The position numbers and the translations under genes were made by a program. DNA of 33,726 nucleotides, taken from CAYILR01 sp964364175 (lineage in GTDB: Bacteria > Bdellovibrionota > UBA1018). Under the pieces are notes generated by a model that was not told the DNA's origin, searched no databases, and saw nothing but the letters and a program-made list of their open reading frames with translations. Positions 22,729-30,321 of this stretch are shown here, in pieces; within the stretch, counting starts at the first letter, position 1; every line of letters starts with the position of its first letter. Location: NCBI GenBank assembly GCA_964364175.1, contig CAYILR010000045.1:1-33726 (forward strand), in the 5' to 3' direction.

Positions 22729-25700
22729 ATGGTTCGCGGTCGTCTTCCAGGCACAGTGATTGGTCAGGTCTTCCGGCCCGGCACGTCCACTCCCCGTGAC
22801 TTCCCCCGTTACGCTGGCATCGTCGCCAAAGGCTTGGACATCAAGCTGTTCCGTGACTCAGAGATCGTCCGTGGTGACGTTGTAGGGGAGGTACTCCCCT
22901 TCTCGGGCACGACGTACATTGCGCCGTTGGCGAACCCAGCCATCCCAGACAAGAACCGCTCGCGTCTTTACACGAGCGACGGGCGCACCATCTCCGCGAC
23001 ACGGTGGAATTTCACCGAGTCGACGCCCGGTTCCAACGATTTCGATCAGGTGAGCATCGATCCGACGATCTTTTCGTCTGGTACGAGCTACCTGCTCGAC
23101 TACGTCGCAAATGATCCGACGCTGATGGACGAAGTCCCGGTGGACGACTTGCGTGAAGTGCTGGCGCTTGGCGACAACCAAGGCCAGGTTCAGTATCGCG
23201 AAGGCATCGACTACCGGTTCCTCACCACGGCGACCGGCCCGACGCCAGGTACGGGCAACACAAACCCGACCCAACGCACAACTACAGCCATTGTTCCCGA
23301 CGTTCTCAACACCGGCACCGGCACCGTCGCTTTCAATGTGGGTAGCTCCTATACGCACGACTACAATCGCGCGTATCTCATCGAGTGCACCGCGGCGGCC
23401 GGCATTATGCCCCTCCGCACGGCCACGCTGCGCGTCACTTGTTTCCCAACGTCTTCAGGTTCGTTGTGGGCGCCCGGCCGTTCGGTGGTCCAAGCCAACG
23501 AGGTCATCATCAATCTCGTGGAAGCCACGCCTGCCACCTTGACCAACGTGGCTGTGGAATACGGCGTCACGCTGGATTTCACGTTCGGTGTGATCAACTT
23601 CAACACCGTAGCCCCGGCTGACCGCTTCACGTTCAACGGCAACGGCCCCGGCATCATGGAGCTTGCCGATCCGATGCTGAACACCAACCAGTTCCCAGAG
23701 ACCACGGCTGTCGTGGCGGCGGTGCTGGCAGGGCAGGGCGATCTGACGGTCAACCCGCAGACTCTCTACACGGGTACCGCCAACCAGCCCTATGAGTTCG
23801 AGTGCACGGCGCTACCTGTCCCAGTCGGCGCCGCCCGCAGTGCGACCTTCCGCTGGCGTACTACACCAAAGCTCAAGTCGCTCACTGGTACGGTCACAGC
23901 GACCAACCTCTCTGCCACAGTGGCGGGCGTCGGTACCCAATTTGTGTCGGAGATCTCGGCTGGAGACTATCTGCTCATCGGTGCAGACCTACGTCCGGTA
24001 CAGGTGCTCTCAGTCACCAACGCTACGACACTGCTTTTGACGGCACCCTATGACATGGCGACTCAGATCGGCGTGAAGACTCTCCGCTACCGGGAGTCCA
24101 CAGGTTCGTTCACTGTCGTGGTCACGAGCCCCACTCTGATCTCGGTGGATCAAGGCGTCTTCTGCGATTTCGACTTCGGCACGCTCGTCACCGACAACTT
24201 CGTTGTGGGAGATACATTCACCTTCACGGCGAAATGCGCGCGGAACCAGTACAATGGCAAAGAGAACCGCAACTACGACCTCACAGTGACGAGTACCGCT
24301 ACGCCGCACCAAGTGACGATGTCCTACGCGGGCTCGACGCCTTTGTCCGGCTTCGGCAGCCATGCGTTCTCTGAGGGCAACCCACTGGTCCTGCCGAACA
24401 ATCTCGTCATCCACGCGCGCAACATCACGTTGAACGACCGCTTCGATGCGACAGTTCCGGCTGATACGTTCGACCTGTCGCTCACGTTCGACGGGCTCAT
24501 TGACTGGGCGTTGGAGGTGGGGAACACCGAGACGATCGCTACCTCGGATATCCTGCGTGACCTCACGGGCTCCGTGACAGGTACCGTTGGCGCCTACTAC
24601 ATCCTGACCCGCAAGGTTCCGACCTCGGTGCTCTACGTCCGTGGTCCGTCACCTAGCTTCACGAACTTCACGTTCAACCAGGTGACAGATACGACCATCA
24701 TCTACTTCACGTCGAATCCTGGCGTGAATCTGACGGTCAGCTATCACTACAAGGGCGCTGAACCCGAAGCTGGTGCGACGTACTTCATGACGGGCTATCA
24801 GAAACGCCCGGACAGTGACTATGAGAGCGCCCAGGTGTTCTTCACCCAGGATGCGGCCAAGGACTTCCTGGCTCCCATGACGCCAGCGAACGACGCCGCC
24901 ATCGCAAACCAGATCGCCTGGGACCAGGACGAGTTGAGTCTTCCTGGCGTGGTGATCTTCCTCGTGAGAGACAGCGACGGCGATGGTGTTTACACGACAG
25001 CCGACTACGAGGCTGCCATTGAGGTGTCGGAGACGTACAAGGGTACGATGGACATCACAGTGGTCAACCAGTTCAACGTGCGTGAGGAGTTCCGTGACTC
25101 CGTCGCCAACATGAACGACGCCACGACCGCCCGTCGTCGCATCGGCTACTTCGGCTATCCGACCAACTACCCAATCGGTGACGAGTTCACGTCTGGTTCG
25201 CGTGTCTATGTGGCCCGTCGTGAGATTCAAATCTTCGAGGACTCGGTGGCACGTGGTACGCTCGCCATCATCGGTAACAGCTACGGCAAGAAGACCATCA
25301 TGGTCGAATCGCTGGGCAACTCTGACGGCATCGGCGCTATCCCAACACAGGTGACCTTGGACGGCAGCTTCCTCGCTGTGGCCCTGGCTGCGCGAGTAGC
25401 CGCGTTCAATGAGCCGTGGCAGACCATCTACAACCTACCCATCTCCGGCTTCGACGAGATCGAACCCCTCGACGAACGCCAGATGATCACGTTGCAAGAC
25501 GCCGGCATCATCTGCCTCCGTGTCGAGGGCGGCAGCGCCTTCTACATCGGCACGATGACGACGGATGAGACGGAGCCAAGCACCCAGCAGCTTTCCGGCA
25601 CGGTGCAGCGCCAGTACGTCCTCAGCCGCCTCCAGGACACCGTCAACCGCCGCGTGATCGGCTTCGTGGCCGACAGCCCGGAGGAAGCTGCTCAGAAGCT

Positions 25701-25929
25701 CTCTGGCGAGATCGTCGCCGAGCTTGGTGCTTGCGTGTCCGAAGGCAAGATCGCCCGCTACATCGACGAGTCAACTGGCAATGCGCGTCCGCTCAACCCA
25801 GAGAAGGACGTCGTGGCCTTCCGTGACCGCCGTGATCCGACTCGGGCGTTCTTCCGCGCAAGTTGGTATCAACGTTACCCAATCCTCTGGATCGACGGAC
25901 TCGTGGCTGTCGACGCACCGACTCCTTGA
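22729..25929 (+). CDS. contractile tail sheath protein, giant form
   Basis: A 1066 aa protein behind GAGGAG. The C-terminal 350 residues carry the sheath plan: GTLAIIGNSYGKKTI, DGSFLAVALAARVAAFNEPWQTIYNLPISGFDEIEPLDERQM, then LQDAGIICLRVEGGSAFYIGTMTTDETEPS, QRQYVLSRLQDTVNRRVIGFV and a final strand. This region joins subunits in contractile sheaths. Residues about 130-700 are several beta-rich inserted domains, making it much larger than T4 gp18 (659 aa). They would decorate the outside of the tail. It follows the neck-type gene by 35 nt and ends before a strong hairpin. Confidence 0.85.
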   Translation: MVRGRLPGTVIGQVFRPGTSTPRDFPRYAGIVAKGLDIKLFRDSEIVRGDVVGEVLPFSGTTYIAPLANPAIPDKNRSRLYTSDGRTISATRWNFTESTPGSNDFDQVSIDPTIFSSGTSYLLDYVANDPTLMDEVPVDDLREVLALGDNQGQVQYREGIDYRFLTTATGPTPGTGNTNPTQRTTTAIVPDVLNTGTGTVAFNVGSSYTHDYNRAYLIECTAAAGIMPLRTATLRVTCFPTSSGSLWAPGRSVVQANEVIINLVEATPATLTNVAVEYGVTLDFTFGVINFNTVAPADRFTFNGNGPGIMELADPMLNTNQFPETTAVVAAVLAGQGDLTVNPQTLYTGTANQPYEFECTALPVPVGAARSATFRWRTTPKLKSLTGTVTATNLSATVAGVGTQFVSEISAGDYLLIGADLRPVQVLSVTNATTLLLTAPYDMATQIGVKTLRYRESTGSFTVVVTSPTLISVDQGVFCDFDFGTLVTDNFVVGDTFTFTAKCARNQYNGKENRNYDLTVTSTATPHQVTMSYAGSTPLSGFGSHAFSEGNPLVLPNNLVIHARNITLNDRFDATVPADTFDLSLTFDGLIDWALEVGNTETIATSDILRDLTGSVTGTVGAYYILTRKVPTSVLYVRGPSPSFTNFTFNQVTDTTIIYFTSNPGVNLTVSYHYKGAEPEAGATYFMTGYQKRPDSDYESAQVFFTQDAAKDFLAPMTPANDAAIANQIAWDQDELSLPGVVIFLVRDSDGDGVYTTADYEAAIEVSETYKGTMDITVVNQFNVREEFRDSVANMNDATTARRRIGYFGYPTNYPIGDEFTSGSRVYVARREIQIFEDSVARGTLAIIGNSYGKKTIMVESLGNSDGIGAIPTQVTLDGSFLAVALAARVAAFNEPWQTIYNLPISGFDEIEPLDERQMITLQDAGIICLRVEGGSAFYIGTMTTDETEPSTQQLSGTVQRQYVLSRLQDTVNRRVIGFVADSPEEAAQKLSGEIVAELGACVSEGKIARYIDESTGNARPLNPEKDVVAFRDRRDPTRAFFRASWYQRYPILWIDGLVAVDAPTP

Positions 25930-25957
25930 GCAACCGCCAGCAGCGTGCTGATGGTTC

Positions 25958-25986
25958 GGGGCCACCATTCGGTGGCCCCCACTTTT
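25958..25986 (+). terminator. terminator/attenuator after the sheath gene
   Basis: GGGGCCACC (25958-25966) and GGTGGCCCC (25971-25979) form a perfect 9-bp GC-rich stem with an ATTC loop, followed by CACTTTT. The next gene's first possible start codon lies inside or right after the T-run, so any expression of the downstream genes from upstream promoters must pass it. Confidence 0.75.
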
Positions 25987-25987
25987 G

Positions 25988-26428
25988 ATGCGAGCACACT
26001 CTGATGACATGAAGACCCCGACGGTTCGGCAGTACATCAAGAAGCTCCAGGACCTCAGCCCGGATGACCCCGAGCTTGACGAGTACCTGGACGAAGTGGC
26101 TGAGGACGCAGACGAGTTGAGTGAATCGATCAGTCGTAAGCGTGTGGCCAAAGCGTTGCTGGCGGCAGCCGCTGCGCTGGAGGCCACTGCGCTTGAAGCC
26201 GCGACTTCTGCCGATGACCTCGTCAAAGACATGGAAGACGTCAAAGACCAGATCGACAAGGCCATCGCGTTGGCGAAGCGCAAGCAATTCGACAAGGCAC
26301 AGGATGCTTTCGAGAGCGCCTTGTTCTCTGGCAGTACAATCTTGCAGGCCGACTTCTTCAGAGAAGCCGAGGTCGTCGAACAGGGCGAAGGCGAAGGCGA
26401 AGTTGACTACCCGCCTTGGGCTCGATAA
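25988..26428 (+). CDS. acidic helical protein with internal helix tag
   Basis: About 146 aa, strongly acidic. The first part (VRQYIKKLQDLSPDDPELDEYLDEVAEDADELSES) leads into SRKRVAKALLAAAAALEATALEAA, a copy of the helix tag found at the N-terminus of other proteins in this window. Then DLVKDMEDVKDQIDKAIALAKRKQFDKAQDAFESAL. The end is Glu/Gly-rich. The tag sits at about residue 50 instead of 1, so the preceding part may be a removable propeptide. ATG 26009 is an alternative start. Follows the attenuator. Confidence 0.7.
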   Translation: MRAHSDDMKTPTVRQYIKKLQDLSPDDPELDEYLDEVAEDADELSESISRKRVAKALLAAAAALEATALEAATSADDLVKDMEDVKDQIDKAIALAKRKQFDKAQDAFESALFSGSTILQADFFREAEVVEQGEGEGEVDYPPWAR

Positions 26429-26457
26429 TAGAAACACTCTCACTCAAGGAAAAAACC

Positions 26458-26733
26458 ATGGACCAAAAGACCCGCAAGACCGTCGCCACTTCCCTTCGTG
26501 CCGCTGCCACCAAGCTCAGCGCCGCGAACGTGGGGCATGTTCATCAAGCGGTAAAGAAGTTGATTGAGCACATTGACAGTGCTCAAGAGACGGTGGACAA
26601 AGCCGTGGACTTCTACATGGACTCTGACATCCCTGCTCAAGACCAGACGGATGCTGTTGGGGAAGCACAACAGTTGCTGGCTTCCTTCAAGAAGAAGCTG
26701 GAAGGTCTGTCGAAAGACATGGCACGTTTTTAG
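26458..26733 (+). CDS. small helical protein with N-terminal helix tag, 91 aa
   Basis: AAGGA precedes the ATG. Opens DQKTRKTVATSLRAAATKLSAAN, the closest copy to the tag at 1363 (NKNQIAITLRAAARKLEAAG). Then VHQAVKKLIEHIDSAQETVDKAVDFYMD and GEAQQLLASFKKKLEGLSKDMARF: fully helical. No family is recognised. Followed 6 nt later by the zeta-toxin-like gene, so probably one transcript. Confidence 0.75.
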   Translation: MDQKTRKTVATSLRAAATKLSAANVGHVHQAVKKLIEHIDSAQETVDKAVDFYMDSDIPAQDQTDAVGEAQQLLASFKKKLEGLSKDMARF

Positions 26734-26739
26734 TTCCCA

Positions 26740-28539
26740 ATGCGTGCTCACGACCTCTCTGCGCGCCTTGACTGGGCTTTGTCCGTTTTGGATGAAGCGA
26801 AGCTGCCCGTGGAAACGCGGCTCGCCATGGAAGCCGCTGCTGAAGTCCTCGCAGAGAAGCTCACCCAGACCGAGCAAAAACAGCTTGAGAAGGGCGAGAA
26901 GAAGCACGCCCGCAAGAAGAAGGTCTGGACCACGGTCACAAGCCAGCCCGAAAAGCACAAGAACGCCTGGCTTGGTCGTGCGTCCTTCTATTGGAAAGAC
27001 GACCAGGACGAGAAGAAGCACTCGGTCAATATCACGTTGTCTGGTCCTGCGAAGCTCTCGATCAAAGGCAAGGACCTGCACGTCGCTCCGAAGGAGGGTG
27101 AGGACTACACCTGGGGCGAGGAGCACGAGGCCCAGGAGGGCGCCCCAGAGCCCGCAGGTGAGGAGACCAAGATCGATCCGACCTTGGACGCAGACGGTGA
27201 TGGCGTGGCCGATGCCTCCCGCGTAGGGATCCCAGCAGCCCTGGTCTTGCCACCCCCGAAGCTCCCTTCCCTCCCTGGTCTGACCGAGGCCCAGGCTAAG
27301 GTCGAGGCCGATTGGAATGGCGCCATCGAGGCCGACCCGGAAGCTACAGCACAAGCCTACCTCAATACCGTCATGGAGAAGGCCGCCAAGAGTGGTGGAC
27401 CACCAGAGTTCGTCACCGACGACACCAAGCTCCTTCAGCCCGACTATCGTGGCAAGACGATGGTGTTTAAGGACAAGGATGGAAAGCCCATCCTCGACAA
27501 GAACGGCAAAGAGAAGATCGTTCCGACGCCGGAGACCCAAGCATGGCGAGCCCGGAACAACGTGCTTCTGCACCAGGGCGCAAACGCAATCGCCAAGAGG
27601 GCCTTCCTCAAGCAATTGGACGAGCTTGCGAAGCTCGAAGATGGTGATCCTCGCAAGTCCGTGTTGGTGACTTCTGGTGGGACAGGCTCCGGCAAAGGGC
27701 ATTTCTTGAAGCATGGCCCAGAGGAGGCGAAGGCCATGAAAGCCAGCACTGGTGCGGTCTGGGACGCGGCTGGTGAGCAGAACGCCACCGAGAACCCTTG
27801 GATCTTGGAAGAGGCTGAGAAGCGTGGCATCAAGTCAACCTTCCTGTTCATAGATGCTGATCCCAAGCGCCAATGGACGCACAAGAAGCTCGGAGTCGTT
27901 CAACGCGCCGCGGACCCAGAGGGCGAGGGCCGGATGGTGGATGCCCGGCTACACGCGGACAGCTACGCGATCGGAGCCAAGAACTTCAAGGCGTTCCACG
28001 ACAAGCACAAGAGCCGTAAGGACGACAAGAAACCGGAATTCGTGGTCGTCAACACCTGGGATAATGATGACAAGGGTTTCCCGGTCATGAAGGTCAGGAA
28101 AGAAGACGAAGAGATATTCGACGACCGGACCGAGAAGCTCGACTCGGACGAGTTGTACGGCTTTGCCACTGAGGCTATTCAGAAGTCAGCGCCCACAGAG
28201 GCCATCAAGGAAGGTGCAACCGTGGGACAACCAATGTGGGGACCACCTGGGAAGTCCGCGCCCGCGGCAGAGGCGAAGCCTGAGTCGGAGGCGAAAGCCT
28301 CGGTTTTGGCTGCCGTTCTGCGGACCGAGCGCCAACGAGGGACCAAAAGGATGGCTGGTGACGAGAAGGGGGCCAAGAAACTCAAGGACCTCCTTACCAA
28401 GAACTTCGAGGACAACATGGCGAACCTCGACGACTTCCTGGCCGGCGAGCGTGAAGCCCTAGCCGAGAAAGTCAAGCTGTTCGAGAAGGTCGGCTTTGTC
28501 TACGACAAGGACGGCAAGCTCGTGCTGCCGAAGGGCTGA
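26740..28539 (+). CDS. zeta-toxin-like P-loop protein, 599 aa
   Basis: Residues 1-40 are helical (SARLDWALSVLDEAKLPVETRLAMEAAAEVLAEKL). About 60-130 is a beta-rich domain of unknown type. A calcium-loop-like DxDxDG motif (D150-A-D152-G-D154-G-V-A-D158) follows. Then a linker and, from about 300, a P-loop domain: G313-G-T-G-S-G-K319 with VLVTS before it, and further on GAVWDAAGEQN (about 338-348), FLFIDADPKRQW and RMVDARLHADSY, like the nucleotide-sugar kinase fold of zeta toxins and relatives. No epsilon antitoxin was seen. It may phosphorylate a sugar nucleotide of the host wall, or act as a virion kinase. The C-terminal 150 aa are helical. Family inferred from motifs only. Confidence 0.72.
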   Translation: MRAHDLSARLDWALSVLDEAKLPVETRLAMEAAAEVLAEKLTQTEQKQLEKGEKKHARKKKVWTTVTSQPEKHKNAWLGRASFYWKDDQDEKKHSVNITLSGPAKLSIKGKDLHVAPKEGEDYTWGEEHEAQEGAPEPAGEETKIDPTLDADGDGVADASRVGIPAALVLPPPKLPSLPGLTEAQAKVEADWNGAIEADPEATAQAYLNTVMEKAAKSGGPPEFVTDDTKLLQPDYRGKTMVFKDKDGKPILDKNGKEKIVPTPETQAWRARNNVLLHQGANAIAKRAFLKQLDELAKLEDGDPRKSVLVTSGGTGSGKGHFLKHGPEEAKAMKASTGAVWDAAGEQNATENPWILEEAEKRGIKSTFLFIDADPKRQWTHKKLGVVQRAADPEGEGRMVDARLHADSYAIGAKNFKAFHDKHKSRKDDKKPEFVVVNTWDNDDKGFPVMKVRKEDEEIFDDRTEKLDSDELYGFATEAIQKSAPTEAIKEGATVGQPMWGPPGKSAPAAEAKPESEAKASVLAAVLRTERQRGTKRMAGDEKGAKKLKDLLTKNFEDNMANLDDFLAGEREALAEKVKLFEKVGFVYDKDGKLVLPKG

Positions 28540-28944
28540 TCAGCCGTAGAAGCGCCGAAAGGCTGCGCGCGCTTCTGGACCGATGCGGACGATGGGCGGT
28601 TTAAGCCGGCGCTGCATCCGCTGCTTCAGTCTCCAGGAAAAGGGAGACTCTCCCTCGATGAGGGAGTGTGGTGGAACTAGGACATAGTTTCCATTGGACC
28701 ACAAGAGCACTACTCCACCAGGGCGCGCGCACAAGCTCGCCGGCCAGAAGCCGCCGAGGTCGTAGGGCAGGTGCGTCGCATCGCTGTGCAGGAACCAAGA
28801 GAAGGCACCCTGAGCCCGTTGCTCGCTGCCGGCTCGTGTTCGAGTGACGTGCCACGTCTCTGGAAGCTCAAGCTCGATCTTCGTCTTCGCCGCCGAAGCG
28901 AGGAACGCGGCAACCACACGTCGTGAGAGGGCTGACTGCTTCAC
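28540..28944 (-). CDS. 134 aa protein with N-terminal helix tag
   Basis: GTG start next to the upstream TGA. Opening VKQSALSRRVVAAFLASAAKTKI is another copy of the helix tag. Then a compact domain with aromatic residues (AFSWFLHSDATHLPYDLGGFWPAS, GGVVLLWSNGNYVLVPP) and a basic C-terminus (LKQRMQRRLKPPIVRIGPEARAAFRRF). The stop abuts that of the zeta-toxin gene with no spacer. Function unknown. I infer a virion-internal or co-injected role from the tag. Confidence 0.7.
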   Translation of the reverse strand: MKQSALSRRVVAAFLASAAKTKIELELPETWHVTRTRAGSEQRAQGAFSWFLHSDATHLPYDLGGFWPASLCARPGGVVLLWSNGNYVLVPPHSLIEGESPFSWRLKQRMQRRLKPPIVRIGPEARAAFRRFYG

Positions 28945-28945
28945 A

Positions 28946-29302
28946 TCATCCGTCCTTGAGCCGCAGGGCCACGTCTGCCGCCGCAGCATGGGCGACGATG
29001 TTCCCGGCCATGGTCAACAGCGCCTGGGGACATTCCATGCCGATGGGTGCGGCGTCCAGGAGCGCGATCCGCATCGACTGGATCATGGCTTCCATCAGAT
29101 CCAAGGCATGGGAAATTCGTATGCGCTCACCGGTGGCGACGTCGAGCGCCTGAGACTTCTCGACGACCTCGGCTTCGAGCTTCTGGAGCGTTGCTTTGTC
29201 GTTCTGGACATCGTGTTGATGAAGCTCGTCGGTCACTATCTTGTGCGTCTTGTCGTTGTCGGCCTTGACTGCCGTGGCCCGTCGTCGGTTGCTGTAACGC
29301 AT
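28946..29302 (-). CDS. helical protein, 118 aa
   Basis: ATG preceded by GGCAGGAGGACTTG. Basic opening (RYSNRRRATAVKADNDKTHK) then long helices with a heptad pattern (VQNDKATLQKLEAEVVEKSQALDVATGERIRISHALDLMEAMIQSMRIALLDAAP). No membrane segment or known motif. Its start shares the A of the upstream TGA (TGATG). Confidence 0.75.
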   Translation of the reverse strand: MRYSNRRRATAVKADNDKTHKIVTDELHQHDVQNDKATLQKLEAEVVEKSQALDVATGERIRISHALDLMEAMIQSMRIALLDAAPIGMECPQALLTMAGNIVAHAAAADVALRLKDG

Positions 29303-29457
29303 CAAGTCCTCCTGCCTTGGTCGTTGAAGTTGCTGCGGATGGCCCGACGGACGGCCGGATGGGCGCCAACCTGGACGAGAAAAGCATCGGCTGCACCCCG
29401 GCCTTCACCACGACGGAGCATGGAGCGGTAGGCATCGACGAGTTCGAGGAGGGTCAT
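29302..29457 (-). CDS. 51 aa helical protein
   Basis: Overlaps its upstream gene (ATGA, 29454-29457) and its downstream gene (TGATG), a tight fit that supports it. Composition is Arg/Ala/Leu-rich (LLELVDAYRSMLRRGEGRGAADAFLVQVGAHPAVRRAIRSNFN). Function unknown. Confidence 0.65.
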   Translation of the reverse strand: MTLLELVDAYRSMLRRGEGRGAADAFLVQVGAHPAVRRAIRSNFNDQGRRT

Positions 29458-29741
29458 CGAGTTCGATTCCTGATGTAATCAGCAGCGTCGTACATACCAA
29501 GGCGTTCGGCGACCTTCACGAGGTCTTCGAGTTGGTCGCTGGTCGAGTCCTGGCGCTGGGGAAGCTGGGGGATCTCTTGGAAGGCTGCTGGGGCTTCTCG
29601 ACGACGTCGGTACTCGCACCACGTCTCGTGCTTCTCCAATCTGCCGTTGATCTCTGGGGCTGAGCGCTTGCAACTCTTGCAGCGGCGGTACGGGTTGCCG
29701 CCCCCGATGGGCTCGGTGGGGTAGTCATCGTAGTCGCTCAT
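29454..29741 (-). CDS. small zinc-knuckle protein, 95 aa
   Basis: Contains RCKSC and, 13 residues on, KHETWC: C-x2-C-x(n)-H-x3-C, a classic C2HC zinc-knuckle layout, in a basic stretch (RRRRE) and followed by a helix (QLEDLVKVAERLGMYDAADYI). ATGA overlap with the response regulator gene. Such proteins bind nucleic acids or proteins. The role is unknown. Confidence 0.75.
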   Translation of the reverse strand: MSDYDDYPTEPIGGGNPYRRCKSCKRSAPEINGRLEKHETWCEYRRRREAPAAFQEIPQLPQRQDSTSDQLEDLVKVAERLGMYDAADYIRNRTR

Positions 29742-30142
29742 GGCAGCACCAGCTTGATGGCCGCGTTTAGGGCCTGGGTGTCGAATGGCTTGTCGAGGAA
29801 CGGGATGCTGCGGCTCTCGCAGAAGCCCTTAGGCTTCACGCTCCCGGACATCATGATGAAGCGCGGCTCCAACTCGGGGAACGTCTGTCGAAGCTGCCGG
29901 TAGAACTCCGAGCCGGTCATCAGCGGCATGTCGTGGTCCGACAAGATCACCACCGGCTGGAAGTCCGGGTTGGCGATGAGAAGCTCCAGAGCTTCACGCC
30001 CGTTGCCCGCGGTGCGGACCTCGAAGCCTTCGAGCTTGAAGGTCCTGGCCAGCGCACCCAGGAGGCCCGGATCGTCGTCGACGATCAGGGCCTGCTTCTC
30101 GGCTTTCTCGGCCTTCACGGTCGCACGTTCAAACACGCTCAT
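29738..30142 (-). CDS. CheY-like response regulator receiver domain
   Basis: A 134 aa stand-alone receiver. All landmark residues are visible: acidic pair D22-D23 (VDDDPGLLGALARTF), phosphoacceptor D69 (LSDHDMPLMTG), S99 (MMSGSV) and K118 (LDKPF). No output domain follows, as in CheY. It would be phosphorylated by a host kinase, or sequester its phosphoryl groups. ATG chosen after GGGAG. A 20-residue extension reads poorly. It lies in an ATGA-coupled cluster of small zinc-type genes. A clear, rare gift from a host. Confidence 0.9.
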   Translation of the reverse strand: MSVFERATVKAEKAEKQALIVDDDPGLLGALARTFKLEGFEVRTAGNGREALELLIANPDFQPVVILSDHDMPLMTGSEFYRQLRQTFPELEPRFIMMSGSVKPKGFCESRSIPFLDKPFDTQALNAAIKLVLP

Positions 30143-30297
30143 GACTTCGCTCCCGCAAGTCGGCGGTCCTTGGCAATCTGGATCTCGGCCTTCACCAAAC
30201 ACGCCTTGCAGGGGCCATCGTCGAGGAAGAACTTGAGATGTGGATGCTTCCGTCTCTCGCGGTCGCAGAGCTTCTTGGCGAGTTCATGAATGGTCAC
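30139..30297 (-). CDS. 52 aa small CxxC protein
   Basis: GTG start behind AGGAG. Opening TIHELAKKLCDRERRKHPHLKFF then GPCKACLVKAEIQIAKDR: Cys10, His18/His20 and C30-x2-C33 are plausible zinc ligands. Its end resembles the protein at 14154-14357. TGA overlaps the ATG of the response regulator (ATGA), so the two are translationally coupled. Confidence 0.68.
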   Translation of the reverse strand: MTIHELAKKLCDRERRKHPHLKFFLDDGPCKACLVKAEIQIAKDRRLAGAKS

Positions 30298-30321
30298 GGC
30301 TTCTCCTGTGGAGGTAGCTCA

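Noticed and set aside
26440..27714. A 424-residue minus-strand frame across the zeta-toxin gene
   Set aside because: Leu/Gly/Val-rich shadow with no motif. The opposite strand carries the P-loop and fits the operon.
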